NCBI GenBank assembly: GCA_014529385.2
Contig: CM043948.1
Coordinates: 80,712,760-80,776,759, forward strand
Reading direction: 5' to 3'
DNA: 64,000 nt
DNA from: Adiantum capillus-veneris
Lineage: Eukaryota; Streptophyta; Polypodiopsida; Polypodiales; Pteridaceae
Both the position numbers and the translations under genes were made by a program. Shown in pieces: positions 30,301 through 35,703 of the stretch. How positions within the stretch are numbered: the first letter of the stretch is position 1; each line of letters begins with the position of its first letter. Under the pieces are notes generated by a model. It had not been told where the DNA came from, searched no databases, and saw only the letters and a list, made by a program, of their open reading frames with translations.

Positions 30301-32130
30301 AGAAAGGCCTGAGCCACCTGTTCAATACAAAGTTTTTAAAAACCAAAGTCAGCACGGCCTGCCTGGATACTAGTCAGCTAAATATTTAATCAAAAAATTT
30401 TGTTGAAAATTTAGCATCCACTTTCAATCTAGAACATCAGAGGCCTTTTCCTTTCTTCCACATTTTGGCTTTTTGTCCAGATACGGCACTTGGCTTTTCT
30501 TTTTCTTTTTGTTTTTCTGGCCTCTTCTACTCTTTTTTTGCTTTTTTGGATTTTGCTCTGTTTTCCATTTGTTTGTCTGGTGCATTCCAAATTGGCAATA
30601 TGCATCAAGATTCCCCTTGCAGTAGGCACACGCATACATGCACACCCATGTGTGTGTGTGCACACGCACTCACTGAAAGAGGAAGTTTTCTCGGTTCTGA
30701 CTGGACCTCAATGTAAGATCAATGATTGGAAGCTTTATACATGGCCATTGCTTGCACGTATAAGAATAGCTCGATACATCATTATGGCTTACGTACAATT
30801 TCAGCTTTCGCTATTGGTTTGGAATGCAAACCATATTGATCACTTTATGTCCAAGGCCATGGGATGTTTATGGCGAACCCAATCTGATTGCATGGGTTTC
30901 CATTTGCTTAAAGAACTTTATAGAGTTCACCAAAGATACATGGTGGTCTTAATATTCTTGATAATAATTTCCACATGCTTGCTTGAAAGGCCTCTTTGCT
31001 GCCTACATTTCTTCAAGAACAACAACCGTGGACTAAGATGTTAGCAACTCTATGTGGACACATGAAAGTTTGTGCTTATAGTGGATCTCATTTATGGACA
31101 TGCTTCCAATCATATATTTGGTTGCTCATATGCTACCTGTTTGATTTTGGCATGGCAGAAAATATTGTGCTCTAAATGGACGACCGCCAGATATGGGCAA
31201 TCTATTAAGCTCTCAGAGTATACATTGGAGCAGAGTCTTTCAACTGCCATTAGCTTTGGGCTATCCAAGGAAAGCATATAATCTCTATGATTGGTATGCA
31301 TCGAGTTGATGATGTGGTGATGCAGATAATATGGTTCTTTCTTCTCCTACGGTTATCCGAAAATGGCATTTGGGAATGCATCATCGACTAATATGGAGAA
31401 CCATCAGTCAGCTTCTTACACCTTTTCAGACAATTCCTCTGCTTGAGATTACGGAGAATTTGCAGGATTGGTGTTTTAATAGCCAGGGCTACTCCTCCTC
31501 TGGTTTTCAGCCCATTGTTTCCTGCTTGTACCCTTTTCTCTGTTTATACTAGTATAGTTAGTTATTATCCAGAAACGCATGCCTCATTTTCTTTTTTTTC
31601 CATTTATGTCCAGTCCTGCAAGCATCGATGGCCTTTTTTTTTAAGCGTTATAGCAGTATTTTTACCCCAGAAAACATACCAACCTCCTACAGAAAAAGCG
31701 CTGATAGCTTGCATTGCCTACCAGATTCATAGACCTAGGTAGTCGAAGCATCCCAGGTGGTTTATTTGCCGATGGACTTCGTAAGGTATCATTGTACCAG
31801 ATTGTTACATCCAGCTTTGAGGTTGATGTGTCTCCAAAGTCAAATGCTGTTAGTTCAAGATTCAGAATAACAGGTTAAGATCATTAAAAAAAAGAGCCAT
31901 AAAAGAGAAGTTTGAACTTCTTGCCTACCTGCAGAGAATTCATTAATCATATTAATGGGGTTTCCTTTCTGATATCCCCCATACAGCTCTCGATTTATGC
32001 TTGTGAAGTTGTCTCGCCACAACAGAAGGGATTCCAGACAATTGTAATCTGTCACAGACCCAACTCTTATGCCTTGTAGCAGAAATGATTGTAGTAGGCT
32101 CTTAAGTGTGGTGTGTTGCCTCAGAAGAGT
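11545..32130 (-). CDS. ABC transporter A family gene (ATH/ABCA3-12 type), ten exons found, partial
   Basis: Host gene read on the minus strand. Exons are 31929-32130, 31722-31846, 30159-30317, 29367-29529, 13192-13275, 12688-13037, 12308-12508, 12071-12180, 11908-11992 and 11545-11673. All have GT-AG boundaries, and the phases of neighbouring exons fit except where one exon is missing. Together they encode about 536 residues: the end of the large extracellular loop, several membrane segments, the nucleotide-binding domain with Walker A (GPNGAGKTS), the Q-loop (MGVCPQFD) and the ABC signature ([12 protein letters not shown]). The wording matches plant ATH-type ABCA half-size transporters, which move lipids or fatty-acid derivatives across membranes; the substrate is unknown here. 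The N-terminus, one membrane exon between 29367 and 13275, and everything from Walker B onward were not found. Introns hold many transposons. Confidence 0.85.
11908..11992 (-). CDS. ABCA exon: [18 protein letters not shown]
   Basis: 85 bp. The acceptor is GTCTTGCAG. The donor AAC/GTAGGT is preferred over one 4 bp downstream because it keeps the frame with the next exon. It encodes [18 protein letters not shown] then [10 protein letters not shown], the helical region after the Q-loop in ATH-type ABCA proteins. Confidence 0.85.
12071..12180 (-). CDS. ABCA exon: Q-loop region
   Basis: 110 bp. The acceptor is GTTTGCAG and the donor GTAAGG. It encodes [19 protein letters not shown] and [10 protein letters not shown] plus two bases of the Asp codon. 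MGVCPQ holds the Q-loop glutamine. It continues in frame from the Walker A exon (INM then MIGL). Confidence 0.87.
12308..12508 (-). CDS. ABCA exon: nucleotide-binding domain with Walker A
   Basis: 201 bp, phase 0 at both ends. The acceptor is TGTTTTGCAG and the donor GTGAGT. It encodes [31 protein letters not shown] and [15 protein letters not shown]. The P-loop GPNGAGKT is intact, so ATP binding is possible. This is the clearest identifying exon of the gene. Confidence 0.9.
12688..13037 (-). CDS. ABCA exon: [13 protein letters not shown] and last membrane segment
   Basis: 350 bp. The acceptor is GTTGTGCAG and the donor GTAAAAG. It encodes [20 protein letters not shown], a [11 protein letters not shown] block, then hydrophobic [20 protein letters not shown] and a hydrophilic linker ending in KLDVLDE. 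This is the classic ATH-type segment between the membrane part and the nucleotide-binding domain. Confidence 0.85.
13192..13275 (-). CDS. ABCA exon: membrane segment ([16 protein letters not shown])
   Basis: 84 bp. The acceptor is TTTAACAG and the donor GTAAGT. It encodes [20 protein letters not shown] then VEDRNFS, the short membrane exon typical before the ELYPGF block. It starts in phase 1, which fits the phase left by the exon at 29367 if the missing exon is a multiple of three. The gap between the two exons is about 16 kb. Confidence 0.82.
13276..13890 (-). other. ABCA intron sequence, no feature seen
   Basis: AT-rich intron between the exon at 13192-13275 and the repeat at about 13890. 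Neither strand encodes anything I recognise. The missing membrane exon is not here as far as I can read. Confidence 0.4.
13890..15210. repeat. Diverged direct repeat pair with a minus-strand tRNA-Met primer site between
   Basis: A stretch near 13900-14030 (GCTGCCCCACACTAAT, then CTATTATTCTCTTA, then GAGCTCCACGCTCCACCCCC) recurs near 15090-15210 (GGCTACCCACGCTAAC, then CTATTATTCTCTTA, then GAGCTCCACCCCC). Between them, at 14619-14630, GCTCTGATACCA is the exact complement of the TGGTATCAGAGC primer site. It is followed after two bases by TGTGAAGAGC, a possible LTR edge. This would fit a small, old minus-strand LTR element without genes. 14040-14600 shows nothing else. Confidence 0.4.
15211..15470. 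other. Intron sequence without recognisable features
   Basis: No ORF, repeat or motif could be supported between the repeat pair and the next LTR-like block. Confidence 0.3.
15471..15925 (+). repeat. LTR-like block D1 (old chromovirus family D)
   Basis: This block shares an ordered set of short matches with 16349-16800 and 20245-20700: ATCACAGCTGTGACT at the start, TTGTAGCTTTTCAT, TGTGTCTCTTCA, CTCCTATAT followed by TTGTAACACATTG, and CAATCA near the transcript start. CTATAT-type TATA motifs sit in the same place in all three. It looks like a degraded LTR, and integrase-like sequence follows at once. Confidence 0.5.
15926..16290 (+). pseudogene. Chromovirus integrase C-terminus and chromodomain relic
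   Basis: This can be read as the end of a Ty3 integrase: [38 protein letters not shown] near 15955-16105, then [16 protein letters not shown] and [16 protein letters not shown] near 16165-16265, a chromodomain-type tail. Several stops and frame changes interrupt it. RT and RNase H are absent. An LTR-like block begins at about 16349. Confidence 0.62.
16349..16800 (+). repeat. LTR-like block D2
   Basis: Starts with TGTCACGATTGTGAC and contains the TATA-like CTATATAAGGAGC (about 16640-16652) and CAATCAATCAAAC (about 16670), as in block D3. It follows the integrase relic after about 60 bp, so it is the probable 3' LTR. Its start sequence recurs at 16817-16830, where Ty3 copy G2 has inserted. Confidence 0.5.
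16826..16830. repeat. G2 target-site duplication, left copy (GTGAC)
   Basis: GTGAC directly before the G2 LTR. The same five bases follow the right end at 20240-20244. Confidence 0.75.
16831..16995 (-). repeat. G2 3' LTR (short)
   Basis: TG...CA bounded block of 165 bp. On the minus strand it starts TGTTACAAAGTGATGACG and ends TCCAAGTTCGTTACA, closely like the ends of the 538-bp G3 LTR (TGTCACAAAGTGATGACG ... TCCAAGTCTGTTACA). GGGGCCAATA and GGCACGGA are shared in the middle. About 370 bp of the G3 version are missing, including its telomere-like motifs. Confidence 0.75.
17013..17596 (-). other. G2 non-coding region between chromodomain and polypurine tract
   Basis: No ORF. It matches the corresponding part of G3 (about 53880-54470): the minus strand has GTACATGTGCTAGATGTG and GTACTAACAGTCA in the same order. 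Imperfect GATGTC/ACATCA-type short repeats occur near 17140-17180, as they do in G3 near 54300-54350. Confidence 0.6.
17597..20170 (-). pseudogene. G2 pol: RT, RNase H, integrase, chromodomain, frameshifted
   Basis: Order on the minus strand: RT from about 20170 ([24 protein letters not shown], then [17 protein letters not shown] near 19900), the Ty3 segment [21 protein letters not shown] (about 19510-19570), RNase H-like [20 protein letters not shown] (about 19310-19370), [13 protein letters not shown], integrase [20 protein letters not shown] with [12 protein letters not shown] (18730-18870) and [20 protein letters not shown]. Then come [20 protein letters not shown] (18200-18260), [15 protein letters not shown] (about 17870) and a chromodomain-like end EEILVPE... 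to 17597. It is broken in several places, and the integrase D2/E3 region is shifted. Inactive. Confidence 0.8.
20198..20239 (-). repeat. G2 5' LTR remnant (42 bp)
   Basis: GGAACAACTTAATAATCATG and the terminal TTTGTGACA match the outer end of the G2 3' LTR (GGAACAACTTAATAATCATG ... CTTTGTAACA). The rest of the 5' LTR, the leader, gag and protease are missing. Confidence 0.72.
20240..20244. repeat. G2 target-site duplication, right copy (GTGAC)
   Basis: Perfect match to 16826-16830. The rejoined target reads like the start of block D2 (CACGATTGTGAC followed by an ATGTT-type sequence). Confidence 0.75.
20245..20640 (+). repeat. LTR-like block D3
   Basis: Third copy of the D family LTR. It has TTGTAGCTTTTCATCTATAG, TTGTGTCTCCTATATAAAGAAG (TATA-like), then CAATCAATCAATCAAAG and a leader. 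Its first bases are left of G2 at 16817-16830. It ends near GAAGCTCTAATACCACTC (20626-20643), which resembles the complement of a tRNA-Met primer site. Confidence 0.5.
20640..20965 (+). repeat. Two tandem copies of an integrase-remnant module
   Basis: The segment from TACCACTCTTGAG through CCTAGAAGA and a GTGGCC...CACAT block to TTCAAGATTAT/TTTAAGATTATTAAGAAGAA occurs twice (about 20630-20787 and 20788-20945). The second half resembles the integrase text after block D1 (TGGTCCCACATCATTACCA). So the same LTR-plus-integrase stub seen at 15471-16080 is repeated here. Confidence 0.5.
20966..21971. other. Intron sequence without a supported gene
   Basis: The first 60 bases still resemble an integrase tail. 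The rest shows no domain I can name. Two overlapping short frames at 21389-21651 are open on the plus strand (text such as [18 protein letters not shown]), but neither matches a family I know. Confidence 0.35.
21972..22027. repeat. (CT)n microsatellite, left block
   Basis: About 28 perfect CT units. They lie directly left of the 5'-truncated LINE B tail (B0). The unique sequence left of it ends CTAAAATTGAG. Confidence 0.97.
22028..22150 (+). mobile_element. LINE family B, copy B0: 3' end only (5'-truncated)
   Basis: Last about 120 bp of the LINE B 3' UTR: GACTTTGTATCAGATCCACC, TGGTCTCATAGGTCACTATG, CCTTTTGAAGACGTTAATAT, CATTTCATTT. It ends at the point where (CT)n begins. The same end occurs at 27100-27260 and 34320-34412. 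It is preceded by (CT)n, so it looks like a 5'-truncated insertion into a CT tract. Confidence 0.85.
22151..22238. repeat. (CT)n microsatellite, middle block
   Basis: 88 bp, 44 perfect CT units. It is both the tail of B0 and the left flank of B1. Confidence 0.97.
22285..23445 (+). pseudogene. LINE B1 ORF1: coiled coil plus L1-ORF1p-like C-terminus, one stop
   Basis: ATG at 22285 starts [11 protein letters not shown], giving 386 codons to the TGA at 23443, interrupted only by an in-frame TAA at 23116-23118 (B3 has GAG there). Residues about 35-235 are rich in Glu, Lys and Leu with long heptad-like helices ([32 protein letters not shown]), a strong coiled-coil candidate. The C-terminal part ([58 protein letters not shown]) resembles the RRM and C-terminal domains of L1 ORF1p (Transposase_22 type). 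It has no CCHC knuckle. Known ORF1p of this type forms trimers and binds RNA; the same role is inferred here. Confidence 0.78.
23476..24408 (+). pseudogene. LINE B1 ORF2, endonuclease domain, two stops
   Basis: EEP endonuclease read from [13 protein letters not shown] (23476) through [12 protein letters not shown] (catalytic E), [12 protein letters not shown], then TAG and TAA near 23716-23731. After these comes the open part with [13 protein letters not shown] (about 23912), [24 protein letters not shown] and [11 protein letters not shown] (about 24241, catalytic H). The start of ORF2 is not clear, as no ATG precedes IEAWN in frame after ORF1. The frame ends at 24406 by a shift, and RT continues in another frame from about 24381. 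Confidence 0.82.
24381..26844 (+). pseudogene. LINE B1 ORF2, reverse transcriptase and C-terminal zinc region, frameshifted
   Basis: Three frames in turn (24381-25300, about 25274-25990, then 25987-26844 with a TAA at 26257-26259). RT motifs are in order: [30 protein letters not shown] (about 25180), [16 protein letters not shown] (about 25286), [17 protein letters not shown] (about 25453), the catalytic YADD at 25583-25594, and [14 protein letters not shown]. The C-terminal half has [10 protein letters not shown] with CKLCG (26626-26675), a CX2C...HX3C zinc-like motif. The TAG at 26842-26844 aligns with CAG in copy B2, so the ancestral protein continued into the PIP-like motif. Confidence 0.85.
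26848..26871 (+). other. PCNA-interacting (PIP-box) motif after the B1 stop
   Basis: In frame directly after the TAG at 26842-26844, the sequence encodes QRQITDFF, which fits the PIP-box consensus Q-x-x-[I/L/M]-x-x-[F/Y]-[F/Y]. Copy B2 has QRRIKDFF at the same place with no intervening stop. The motif is therefore likely part of the ancestral ORF2 C-terminus. Confidence 0.65.
26872..27260 (+). other. LINE B1 3' region
   Basis: A basic, Arg-rich frame runs to 27084 (text such as [18 protein letters not shown]), and related text occurs in B2 near 33980-34110. The final 150 bp are the family's conserved 3' end, GGCCTTTTGAAGACGTTAAT then CATTTCATTTCATT. No poly(A) signal or A-tail is present. 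Confidence 0.6.
27261..27336. repeat. (TC)n tail of LINE B1
   Basis: 76 bp of perfect TC units directly at the LINE 3' end. They are followed by CATAATTGCG, the start of unrelated LTR relic sequence. Confidence 0.97.
27350..27613 (-). repeat. G3-family LTR relic with telomere-like repeats
   Basis: On the minus strand it starts TGTCACAAAGTGATGACATG at 27613, the same start as the G3 LTR, and ends near TTTCCGGAAATTGCG, matching the G3 text after its CCCTAA block. Between these lie clusters of AAACCCTAA and CCCTAACCCTAA (27462-27580). More telomere-type units are present than in G3. It is a partial LTR, not a chromosome end. Confidence 0.7.
27620..28400 (+). pseudogene. LINE family C RT relic
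   Basis: Degraded RT fragment. It has a TIMIGDTLA...AELRTYAQI-like block near 27895-27960, [15 protein letters not shown] (about 27990-28030), [20 protein letters not shown] (about 28090-28150), GVPSTMISD, then IDEISDYI (about 28295) and a YDDDTIL-like catalytic block near 28370. It resembles LINE B in order but differs widely in sequence, so I treat it as another family. Confidence 0.6.
28401..29366. other. ABCA intron, no feature seen
   Basis: Short frames only, none with a recognisable domain. I looked here for the missing ABCA membrane exon on the minus strand and did not find it. Confidence 0.4.
29367..29529 (-). CDS. ABCA exon: [16 protein letters not shown] and membrane segments
   Basis: 163 bp. 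The acceptor is CTCCTTAG and the donor GTAATG. It encodes the highly conserved ABCA block [20 protein letters not shown], then [13 protein letters not shown] and [11 protein letters not shown], with two hydrophobic stretches. It ends in phase 1. The exon that should follow (about 40-50 residues of membrane sequence) was not recognised. Confidence 0.85.
29530..30158. other. ABCA intron with poly-C tract
   Basis: Intron between two ABCA exons. A run of about 15 C lies at 30018-30033, followed by further C-rich and A-rich runs. A 133-codon minus-strand frame at 29591-29992 has no family match and crosses no splice signal, so I do not call it a gene. Confidence 0.4.
30159..30317 (-). CDS. ABCA exon: loop end and membrane segment
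   Basis: 159 bp, phase 0 at both ends. The acceptor is CAG before GTGGCTC and the donor GTGAGT. It encodes [31 protein letters not shown], then the hydrophobic [16 protein letters not shown]. This corresponds to the end of the extracellular loop and the start of the membrane bundle. Confidence 0.82.
30318..31721 (+). other. ABCA intron with a possible LINE RT-thumb relic
   Basis: 30720-31050 reads [38 protein letters not shown], which resembles the post-RT thumb region of plant LINEs (a GRV...KVVL...Y type block followed by W.G). 31300-31500 may continue it (AENLQDW-like text). A (GT)-rich stretch lies at 30640-30665. Frames are broken and the similarity is faint. Confidence 0.35.
31722..31846 (-). 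CDS. ABCA exon: extracellular loop (VTIWYNDT)
   Basis: 125 bp. The acceptor is CTAACAG and the donor GTAGGC. It encodes [20 protein letters not shown] and ends in LPRSMNL, the WYN and R-x-x-N blocks of ATH-type loops. It ends in phase 0 and joins cleanly to the exon at 30159-30317. Confidence 0.82.
31929..32130 (-). CDS. ABCA exon: extracellular loop ([10 protein letters not shown])
   Basis: First exon visible. The acceptor is CTTCTTGCAG before 32130 and the donor is GTAGGC after 31929. It encodes [11 protein letters not shown] at its start and contains SLLLWRDN and [13 protein letters not shown], a block typical of the large loop of ATH-type ABCA proteins. 202 bp, starts in phase 0 and ends in phase 1. 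The next exon completes the Ala codon and gives the AAFDF motif. Confidence 0.82.
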
Positions 32131-32719
32131 CTGCAAGAAGCCTCATTTACAAGACCAGCATGAGGACAGTAGACACCACAGAAGACTCGCAGCAACAGAA
32201 ATACCAAGAAATACTGACTACAGAAAAGCGAAGCATACTGTGACACGCATAGACCATATACAGCACAATGAAACTCAATACACAATGCCAAATTTCAGTA
32301 CAATGGTGATTGGCACTTTCAATCTCACTCCTCACTAGCTATCATATACATGCAGGGGGTCGAGGCTTAACTATGGAGAGTGATAGAGCATTGAACTCTG
32401 CACACACTGGACTGAAGTCTCCAAGGACTATACAGACTAGGGTGAGAAGCCTCATAGTTACCCAGAACAGGAAATCGGGACGGGGAACGGCAACGAGCAT
32501 GAAACACCATTCCTTGTTACAATCTATAGATACTCACGTCTAAAACACGGAACGGGGATTCAGAACTGGAATGGGGAACGGAGACCTGAAAATGGCCATT
32601 TCCTATAACTTTAAGATGCCTAACCGCTGAGGTAGTCCAAAGATATACTATGACAAAATATCTGAGTAGATAAAGGGATAATCTGGACCACCCAGTACCA
32701 CTTCATAGCTAGCCACCAA
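32131..32719. other. Sequence right of the first visible ABCA exon, no feature seen
   Basis: This should be the intron leading to more 5' ABCA exons. No exon with splice sites was recognised here or further right in the window. Confidence 0.35.
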
Positions 32720-32727
32720 TCAATCTC

Positions 32728-33125
32728 TTGGATGCTTTGCAGAGGTTTGCCCATGAAAGTGGTTTCTCTGTCAGCCTTGATAAAACCAAGGTTATGGTGT
32801 TTAATACCACCCCACAGTGGATCAGGAGGTCAGTACCCGCATTCACATACGGCCAGGAGACAGTGGAGTATACAGATGCTTACACTTACCTTGGGGTGGT
32901 CTTAGTTTCAGAAGCCTACAACGAAGCTCTGGCTCTTTGACACTCTGGTGGCTTCCGCATTGCTCTATGGAGCTGAGATATGGGGACCTTCATTGGACCA
33001 TCATGGGAGGTCGGGTCACACTGATGGATGGGGACATGGAGAAGCCTCTGGTCTCTATGATCTGCGTCTTATTAGAGCCAAGGCTTCAGTACCACGTGAC
33101 ATTATCCGAGTAGAGCTAGCTGCCC

Positions 33126-33157
<32 letters not shown>

Positions 33158-33929
33158 ACTAGCGGTTGAGGCGCTCACTAGATGAGTCTCCTTTATACAC
33201 CACCTGTGGGATCTTCCCAAAGACAGATATGCCCGCCTAGCACTTGAGTCCTCCCGACAGTTAGCCATGCACGGAAATACAGCATGCTGGTATGGGGAGA
33301 AGACATCATGGTTTTAGGCACGTGGGTTCAGCATGGACAGATTGCCCCCCATCCAGTACCCATTGGATGCACCCTCTCTGACTATAGTCTATTACACAGT
33401 CTGAGATCACCAGGCTCATCCGCCAAGACCTGACTCAGCTAGATACCATGAGGGCATGGATACAGCCGGCAAAGGAGCTAGGCACGAAGATGGCTTTCTA
33501 TAAAGAGCATCTTCTCCAGCTTACGGAGGACGACTTTGTGACGAGACCCAGATACATGGACACCCACTTGTCTCATGGGATACAATATGCTATTGGCCAG
33601 ATACGCACATCTTCACACCAGCTTCGGGTCGAGACTGGGAGATACAGTGAAGTACCAGCAAAGGCCAGCACATGCCCCCTGTGTAACATGGAGCCTGAGA
33701 CAGAGTTGCACTACACATACCATTGCCCAATCTACTATGAAACACGAGGCCACTTCCACTGCCTGTTCAGAGAGGGCTTGGGACCACTCTCTAGAGTCAT
33801 GGGGTACGAGAACAGAGATGCCTAGGATTGTTTTTGTTCGAGCAACGCAGACACAGAGAGAGCCTTATGAGAGGAGAGGCTAGCCAGTCTCAGAGACGGA
33901 TCAAAGACTTCTTTAGAGCAAACAATTAA
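32728..33929 (+). pseudogene. LINE B2 ORF2 C-terminal part with PIP box at its end
   Basis: Contains [20 protein letters not shown], a block shared with B1, then a deletion, frameshifts and a 31-base C run (33127-33157). An open part follows (33448-33825) with [46 protein letters not shown] and FHCLFREGLGPLSRV. After one more shift the frame gives MRGEASQ, then QRRIKDFF at 33891-33914 and RANN before TAA at 33927-33929. This shows the original ORF2 stop and places the PIP-like motif within the last 12 residues. Confidence 0.8.
33127..33157. repeat. Poly-C tract (31 bases)
   Basis: Uninterrupted C run inside B2 ORF2 at a position where B1 has ACCCCTCCGATAG. It may be real slippage or an assembly artefact. 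Confidence 0.9.
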
Positions 33930-34419
33930 CATCCGGAGGAGCTACTACCACAGCAAATCCCACATTCTCCTCGCACCAAAGGCACGCTGATGGACCGAGC
34001 GACCCAGCCAGGGAGATCCAAACGCCCACGACCGCGGACGACTACATAGCATCGACAAAGGCTGCATCACAGGATTCGGATCACTTTGGCCTGACATGCA
34101 CGACGCCCGGTCAAACTACTACGATGGAGGAGATTGATGAGATCCGCCAGCCGATGTTGGATCTCTTGTGATTTAGCTCTTTCTGAGGATACACCCACAC
34201 TGTGTTGTCTTAGCCCCCCATTCACTTCACCCCCTACCCCCTACTCATATCCTACACAAGCCCAGCTAGCTGCTTAGCTCACATCTAGCAGCTTAGGATT
34301 CTATAGTATTTTTATTTTGTTCCTCAGACTTTGTATAAAATCCACCACATTGTAACTTTCTCGTCTCATCAGTTACTTTGGCCTTTTGAAGACGTTAATA
34401 TAACATTGCATTTTCATCT

Positions 34420-34830
34420 CTCTCTTCTCTCTGTGCTCCCTTGCCCCCGCTCCCGCTTCCCCTCGCGCTCGCCCCCCCTTTTGCTGCCACGCCCCGCTGC
34501 TACTCTCCGCCCCCCTCACGCTGCCCCTGCTCCCGCTCCCCGCTGCCCCTGCTCTCTCTCACTGCTGCCCATGCTCCCGCTCCCTGCTGCCCCTGCTCGC
34601 TCTCTCTGCTGCCCCTGCTCCTGCTGCTGCTCCAGCCCCCCTCACGCTGCCCCTGCTCTCGTTGCTACCCCTGCTCCCGCTCCCACTGCCCCTCTCGCTC
34701 GTCCCCTGCTTTGTTGCCATGCCCCGCTGCTACCCCCCCCCCGGCCCCCGCGCTGCCTCTGCACCCCCAGCCTCCTCCTCCCCGCCCCCCCTCGCGCTCT
34801 CCCTACAACCCCAACCAAGCGTAGAGAAAG
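34420..34830 (+). repeat. Pyrimidine/C-rich imperfect repeat
   Basis: Repeating CTGCCCCTGCTCCCGCT-like units with CTCTCT patches, following the imperfect TC tail of B2. It is open in several frames only because of its composition (Pro, Leu, Ala, Ser), so no protein is called. It may be a diverged TC tract or a GC-rich promoter-like region in front of B3. Confidence 0.7.
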
Positions 34831-34850
34831 AGGTGGGAAAACTTTTTTAG

Positions 34851-34875
34851 GCAGAGAGAGAGAGAGAGAGAGAGA
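34851..34875. repeat. (GA)n microsatellite
   Basis: About 12 GA units (CT on the other strand) between the C-rich repeat and the region leading to the B3 ORF1. Confidence 0.9.
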
Positions 34876-34939
34876 TAAAAATCACTCTTCTTGTGAAGAC
34901 CTACAAAAAAATTTATTTTTGGAGAAATTTACTCTCACA

Positions 34940-35085
34940 ACCAAGGGTATTTTGGGAATTTTGGAAAATTTGAAGGGCATTTTGGGAATTTATGACACAA
35001 TAATGGGGGTATTTTGGGAATTTTTGAAATTTGAGGGGTATTTTGGGAGTTTCCATAAATTAGAGGGGTATTTTGGTAATTTTCT
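34940..35085. repeat. Minisatellite with TTTTGGGAATTT core
   Basis: Four to five imperfect units of about 30-37 bp, each with GGGTATTTTGGGAATTT or GGGCATTTTGGGAATTT and then a run of T/A with GAAATTTGA. It lies just upstream of the B3 ORF1 ATG. Confidence 0.75.
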
Positions 35086-35127
35086 CTTTTTTTAATTAAA
35101 AAAACCGGCCACTCTAGGCCTTCAATC

Positions 35128-35703
35128 ATGAGGAAACAAAATGACAAGGATGACCCTATGGAGGATGCCATTCAAAAATGCAAAGAAGAAATGAGCGAGT
35201 CCATGAACAAGATCAATCGCCATCTCCTAGGTACTATTAACGCACTCGACGAGCGCGTGTCGACACAGGAAAGCACGATACATACACTAGCGGATCTTGT
35301 GAAGGCCCAAGATGAGGAAATCGCACTACTCAAGAAAGAGCTTGCAGAGGTGCGATTGCAAAATGTCCTCGAAGAGGGAGAGCTTCAACTCTCAGTAATT
35401 GAAGAGCTTAACACGATTAAAGAACAAGTGCGGGCCATCAAAGAGGGTGAGGAGCAACAAAAAGAAATGACGACCTCGTGGGTAGATGTCATCACAAAGA
35501 CCCAACAAAAAGCAGAAAAGGTCGAAAAATGGATCAAGATTGTCAAGAAAGGAAAGGGCAAGGAAATAACCCCCACCCCCACACCAACCATCATTAACTT
35601 GACACTAGCAAAGAAGCAAAGGAGACGTGTGCGGGCCTTACACGTAAGGATATCTGGCCTCAGCAACCAAGATAATGTGGATGAAGAGGTGAAAGAACTC
35701 ATG
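35128..35703 (+). pseudogene. LINE B3 ORF1 N-terminal part (coiled coil), cut by LINE A2
   Basis: ATG at 35128 (MRKQNDKDDPMEDAIQK) starts a Glu/Lys/Leu-rich coiled coil (MNKINRHLLGTINALDERVS, LKKELAEVRLQ). It then matches B1 ORF1 at PTPTIINLTLAKKQRR, ALHVRISGL and NVDEEVKEL. Homology to LINE B ends at about 35703, where GC-rich LINE A2 5' sequence begins. The long frame running on to 36525 is therefore a chimera of two elements. Confidence 0.8.

Larger units (their letters stand above)
32720..34412 (+). mobile_element. LINE family B, copy B2 (5'-truncated, keeps ORF2 C-terminus and 3' end)
   Basis: Begins in the RT palm just after the YADD region (MDALQRFAHESGFSVSLDKT at 32728) and runs through [11 protein letters not shown], the zinc region ([18 protein letters not shown]), the C-terminal PIP-like motif and a 3' UTR. 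It ends CCTTTTGAAGACGTTAATAT then CATTTTCATC with a short imperfect TC tail. It is 5'-truncated, as LINE copies often are. Confidence 0.85.

Noticed and set aside
30424-30716. Overlapping Lys-rich and Phe-rich frames on both strands
   Set aside because: Low-complexity A/T- and GT-rich intron sequence; both strands are open by composition.
34331-35095. 254-codon Pro/Leu/Ala-rich protein
   Set aside because: It is open only because of C-rich repeats, begins in the LINE B2 3' UTR, and has no domain.
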